The notes under the pieces were generated by a model, which searched no databases, had not been told where the DNA came from, and saw only the letters and a program-made list of their open reading frames with translations. A DNA stretch of 64,000 nt, from positions 62,001 through 126,000 of the forward strand of contig NZ_JABBNB010000004.1 of NCBI RefSeq assembly GCF_012933505.1, given 5' to 3'. Source of the DNA: Gordonia asplenii (GTDB lineage Bacteria; Actinomycetota; Actinomycetes; Mycobacteriales; Mycobacteriaceae). Positions 60,655 to 64,000 of this stretch are shown here, one piece after another. How positions within the stretch are numbered: position 1 is the stretch's first letter; every line of letters starts with the position of its first letter. Both the position numbers and the translations under genes were made by a program.

Positions 60655-61389
60655 ATGAACCGTGCTCTGCTGATCCTCTACGCGACGATCGCCTACCTCG
60701 GATTCTTGGTCGTAATGGGGTGGGCCATGGCCTTCCTCGCCGATGTCGACGTGCTCACCACCATCGACTCCGGGCCGTCCTCGTCGTACGCCGTTCCCGT
60801 CGACCTCGTTCTGCTCGGACTGTTCGCCGTACACCATTCGGTGCTGGCCCGTCCGGCGTCGAAGCGGCTGCTGACCCGGGTGATACCAGTCGAGGCGGAA
60901 CGCGCCACCTACGTGATGTCGACGAATCTTATTCTGGCGCTGACGTTTTGGCTGTGGCGGCCAATCGGTCCGACAGCCTGGGACATCCAGACCCAGCCGT
61001 GGCGCTGGCTGGTCTGGGCGGTCTATCTGGTCGGTTGGACGATCGCGATCGCGTCGACGTACATGATCGACCATTTCGACCTGGTCGGCCTTCGGCAGGC
61101 CGCGACCCGTGACTATCACCCGCCGGTGTTTCAGGCGCGGTGGCTCTATTCGGTGGTCCGGCATCCGCTCATGCTCGGTCTGCTGATCGCGTTCTGGGCC
61201 ACGCCGACGATGACTGTCGGACATCTGCTGTTCGCCGGCGCGTCGACGGCCTATATCGCGGTAGGAGTGCACTTCGAAGAGCGGGATCTGCGCCGTGAAC
61301 TCGGTGAACCCTATGTCGAATATGTCCGACGCGTGCCCGCGGTGATTCCGCTGATGCGTCGCCGTACCATCCGTTCGACGCCATCGTAA
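60655..61389 (+). CDS. MddA-like methanethiol S-methyltransferase (NnrU-family membrane protein)
   Basis: 244 residues, about five to six membrane segments. The MddA pattern is good: GLFAVHHSVLARPASKRLLTRVIPVEAERATYVM, FWLWRPIGPTAWD, STYMIDHFDLVGLRQA, and the SAM-binding C-terminal RWLYSVVRHPLMLGLLIAFWATP...YVEYVRRVPAVIP. MddA methylates methanethiol to dimethyl sulfide. Function is inferred from sequence pattern; isoprenylcysteine methyltransferase relatives share the C-terminal part. Confidence 0.82.
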   Translation: MNRALLILYATIAYLGFLVVMGWAMAFLADVDVLTTIDSGPSSSYAVPVDLVLLGLFAVHHSVLARPASKRLLTRVIPVEAERATYVMSTNLILALTFWLWRPIGPTAWDIQTQPWRWLVWAVYLVGWTIAIASTYMIDHFDLVGLRQAATRDYHPPVFQARWLYSVVRHPLMLGLLIAFWATPTMTVGHLLFAGASTAYIAVGVHFEERDLRRELGEPYVEYVRRVPAVIPLMRRRTIRSTPS

Positions 61390-61459
61390 GCCCGCCAACG
61401 TCAACCTTGCCATTACCCGATGTAAAGGTTGGCGCGACGTCCGGCTACAGTCACTCCCC

Positions 61460-62749
61460 ATGACCTCACGCGAACTCACGCCGGTGTACATCCTGGGCGG
61501 CAACCGCATTCCCTTCGCCCGCTCGAACGGCCGCTATCTCGGCCAGACCAATCAGACGATGCTGACCGCCGCGCTCGACGGACTCGTGACCCGATACGGG
61601 CTGCAGGGCGAGCATCTCGGCGAGGTGGCCGGTGGTGCCGTCGTGAAACTCGCCCGCGATCACAGCCTGACCCGCGAGGCCCTGCTCGACACCGAGCTGT
61701 CGCGGGCGACGCCCACCGTCGACATGCAGCAACAGTGCGCGACGGGCGGTCAGACCATCGTCCACATCGCCAACAAGATCGCGTGCGGTCAGATCGAATC
61801 GGGTGTGGCCTGCGGTGCCGACACGACGTCGGACCCGCCGATCGGCTTCGGTCCGCGCCTACGTGAACGTCTCGTCCGGATCAACGCCGCAGGTTCGACG
61901 CTGGAGATGGCCAAGCAGGCCGCTCGTATCCCGCTGTCGCTCGACTTCGACATCCCCAGCCCGGCTGAGCGTCGAACCAACCTGGTTCCCGGTGCGGCAC
62001 AAGCGATTACCGGAGCAGCGTGGGGCGTGACCCGCGCCGATCAAGACCAGATCGCGCTCAACTCGCACCGGAACCTTGCTGCGGCTTACGACAACGGCTT
62101 CTTCGATGACCTCGTCTCGCCGTTCGCCGGACTCACCGAAGACGACAATCTGCGCCGCGACATCTCCGCCGAACGCCTCGCCACACTCAAACCGTGTTTC
62201 GGCGGCGCCGACGGCACGATGACCGCGGCCAATTCGACGACCCTGACCGACGGCGCGTCGTCGGTCCTGCTGTGCAACGAATCCTGGGCGGCCGCACGGG
62301 GATTGACGCCGATGGCGCGCATCGTCGACGCCCAGAGCTGGGGCGTCGACTACGTCGACGGTGATCCGAAGACTCAAGGCGTCCTAATGGCGCCGGTCTA
62401 CGCGGTCGACGAGTTGCTGCGCCGCAATGAACTCACACTGCAAGACTTCGACTTCTACGAGATCCACGAAGCCTTTGCCTCCCAAGTGCTTTCGACGCTG
62501 GCCGCCTGGAACGACGCCGACTTCTGCCGCGACCACCTCGGTCGCGACCGCCCGCTCGGCACGATCGACCGCACGACGCTCAACGTCACCGGCGGATCGC
62601 TCGCCACCGGGCACCCGTTCGGTGCAACCGGCGGACGGATCACCGCGACGGTGGCAAAACTGTTGGCCCAGAAGGGAAGCGGTCGGGCGTTGGTGTCGAT
62701 CTGTGCCGGCAGCGGGATGTCGGTGGCGATGATCGTCGAGGCCGCCTAG
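61460..62749 (+). CDS. Acetyl-CoA acetyltransferase/thiolase (FadA2/FadI-like)
   Basis: 429 residues. Thiolase active-site residues: nucleophile Cys in DMQQQCATGGQT, His in YEIHEAFA, and His and Cys in GHPFGATGGR and CAGSGM. The length is longer than biosynthetic thiolases (about 393) and fits FadI/FadA2 beta-oxidation enzymes. It stands alone and is followed by an 0.8-kb repeat-rich gap. Confidence 0.92.
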   Translation: MTSRELTPVYILGGNRIPFARSNGRYLGQTNQTMLTAALDGLVTRYGLQGEHLGEVAGGAVVKLARDHSLTREALLDTELSRATPTVDMQQQCATGGQTIVHIANKIACGQIESGVACGADTTSDPPIGFGPRLRERLVRINAAGSTLEMAKQAARIPLSLDFDIPSPAERRTNLVPGAAQAITGAAWGVTRADQDQIALNSHRNLAAAYDNGFFDDLVSPFAGLTEDDNLRRDISAERLATLKPCFGGADGTMTAANSTTLTDGASSVLLCNESWAAARGLTPMARIVDAQSWGVDYVDGDPKTQGVLMAPVYAVDELLRRNELTLQDFDFYEIHEAFASQVLSTLAAWNDADFCRDHLGRDRPLGTIDRTTLNVTGGSLATGHPFGATGGRITATVAKLLAQKGSGRALVSICAGSGMSVAMIVEAA

Positions 62750-62843
62750 CGTCCGTACTGTTCAGTTCCAGACCGCTGATGCGGTGATCGGGGCGCCACG
62801 ACTGGTTGATCGAGTAGCCGTCGTGCGAGGACCCCGGCGCCAC

Positions 62844-63070
62844 CACTGGCTGATCGAGTGCCGTCGTGCGAGCGCAGCGAGCCCGTCGGCATATCGAGAT
62901 CCGGTCAGACACCATACTCGACGCACCCACCACTGCGATTGGTGTTGTCGGTTGTGTGAGTTCTGTTCTGCCACTGTGCTTTTCCGGTGATGATCGGAAT
63001 TCGTATCGCTGGGGGTCTCGATATGCCGGCGGGCTCGCTGCGCTCGCACGACGGCTACTCGACCACCCAG
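62844..63070. repeat. REP-like inverted repeat pair
   Basis: About 50 bp at 62848-62900 is repeated in reverse at 63016-63067 with about four differences. The arms contain GTCGTGCGAGCGCAGCGAGC and end GGCATATCGAGA. A partial copy lies at 62801-62829, and another diverged one at 63385-63432. This gap of 818 bp has no convincing gene. Confidence 0.8.
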
Positions 63071-63510
63071 CCTGGATCCACCGATCGCAGGCCCTCCGCT
63101 GGTCAACCAATGGTTGAGCCGTGAGGAGCGTTGGCGACGGGCGTGTCGAAACCAAGGTGAAACAACGGATTTCGGCAACTGATGGCTGACCGGGACCGCA
63201 GCATCAACGCAACCGTCGGATGCACCTGCTGGGTGCGCGGCTGGTAGATGATCACCACGAGCGTAACGCGACATGAACGGTCGCGCGAAATCTGTTGTGT
63301 CACCGTGGTTTCGACACGGACCTCGGCTAGCGCCTCGGACCGGCTCAACCGGCGAAATGAGTTCACCATCGGTGGATCCAGGCCCAGGGGGCGGACTCGC
63401 TGCGCTCGCTCGTCGGCTACCCGCTCGATCCACTTCAGGAGAATCAAAGTTCATTAACTGAAAGCCACATCGAACAACTGACCCGGTTCAACCTGTTGAC
63501 CCGCCGACTC

Positions 63511-63546
63511 GATCGAGTTAGTGTATCGCTATTCACTAACTCGATC
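63511..63546 (+). promoter_or_regulatory. 13-bp perfect inverted repeat upstream of the carboxylase gene
   Basis: GATCGAGTTAGTG, ten bases, then the exact complement, ending 22 bp before the ATG. The AT-rich spacer could include the -10. Strong candidate operator for a TetR-family regulator of acyl-CoA catabolism. Confidence 0.75.
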
Positions 63547-63568
63547 TGAGTCGACGAGAGGGTCATGC

Positions 63569-64000
63569 ATGTCCGTCCTGAAGACCGCGATAGACGTCGC
63601 AGCCGCGGAGTATCTGGAGAATCGCCGTGTTCAGGAGGCGGCGGTGGCGGCGCTCAACACCGAGCTGGCCACCGTGGTCGCGGGCGGCGGGCCGCGCTAT
63701 GTGCAGCGTCACCACGACCGTGGGCGTTTGCTGGCCCGCGAGCGGATCGAACTCCTCCTCGATCGCGATGCACCGTTCCTGGAACTGTCGGCACTGGCGG
63801 CGTGGGGGACGGAGTTCACCGTCGGAGCGGCCATCGTCACCGGCGTCGGCGTGGTCTCCGGCGTCGAATGCATGATCATCGCCCACGACCCGACCGTCCG
63901 CGGCGGCACGATGAACCCCTACACGCTGCGAAAGAACTTGCGTGCGTTGGAGATCGCGCGGATCAATCGCCTCCCGGTGCTCTACCTGGTCGAGAGCGGC
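63569..64000 (+). CDS. Acyl-CoA carboxylase beta subunit, AccD2-like (partial, runs off the window)
   Basis: First 144 residues from ATG 63569. Carboxyltransferase pattern: RYVQRHHDRGRLLARERIELLLD, FLELSALAAWGTEF, ECMIIAHDPTVRGGTMNPYTLRK, LPVLYLVESG. It matches M. tuberculosis AccD2 and methylcrotonyl-CoA carboxylase beta subunits more than AccD1 in these segments. Branched-chain acyl-CoA catabolism is likely. The inverted repeat just upstream is probably its operator. Confidence 0.9.
   Translation, partial: MSVLKTAIDVAAAEYLENRRVQEAAVAALNTELATVVAGGGPRYVQRHHDRGRLLARERIELLLDRDAPFLELSALAAWGTEFTVGAAIVTGVGVVSGVECMIIAHDPTVRGGTMNPYTLRKNLRALEIARINRLPVLYLVESG

Noticed and set aside
60490..61509. Minus-strand open frame of 339 codons
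   Set aside because: Shadow of the MddA-like gene; no recognisable motif.

Overview
The window is high-GC actinobacterial chromosome, most likely Gordonia or a close relative in the Mycobacteriales. This genus call is inference. It rests on gene order shared with Mycobacterium tuberculosis: purN-purH, the Rv0958/Rv0959 ATPase-VWA pair, the Rv0885-fprB pair, rpmF, mprA-mprB-pepD-moaB2, mscL, ruc/Rv0991c, galU, moeA/glp, rimJ and glpR. Two MspA-type porins also imply a mycolate outer membrane.

Layout. 1-2463: end of a membrane-protein gene, then purN and purH. 2643-6258: ABC importer for a sulfonate-like solute plus a TauD dioxygenase. 6451-10485: a LiaS/NarL-type two-component system, then an ArsR-AHSA1-TIGR03086 operon behind palindromic operators. 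10590-14026: AAA ATPase and VWA partner. 14117-18894: AEC transporter, two low-complexity membrane proteins, rpmF, an EmrB-type exporter with MarR. 19006-25168: aromatic meta-cleavage cluster (luciferase-like monooxygenase, flavin reductase, extradiol dioxygenase, 2Fe-2S ferredoxin, two hydrolases, AraC), followed by an SDR. 26113-28772: AurF-like diiron oxygenase and FprB. 28926-35058: envelope-stress genes mprA/mprB/pepD with neighbours. 35306-40784: porins, ABC exporter, MscL and a SAF-domain protein. 41071-46428: Ruc chaperone behind a CIRCE element, folate and sugar-nucleotide enzymes, moeA/glp, a 1.4-kb repeat tract and rimJ. 46449-51369: SIMPL protein, self-regulated ABC operon with TetR, and glpR.

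51478-58699 is a 7.2-kb integrated element in a tRNA-Ala(CGC) gene, bounded by perfect 48-bp direct repeats. It has a tyrosine integrase, paired arm-type repeats, divergent early promoters with a LexA box, an excisionase-like protein and a chain of mostly overlapping small genes. The chain ends in a small-terminase-like protein and a phage minor-capsid (min_cap2-type) protein. No large terminase, portal, major capsid or tail gene is present. This makes it a candidate SOS-responsive phage satellite, and it is the most interesting object here.

58921-64000 returns to host sequence: an MNT antitoxin with a decayed HEPN toxin, a hydrolase-LuxR fusion, an MddA-like methyltransferase, a thiolase, REP-like repeats and the start of an accD2-like carboxylase gene behind a strong palindrome.
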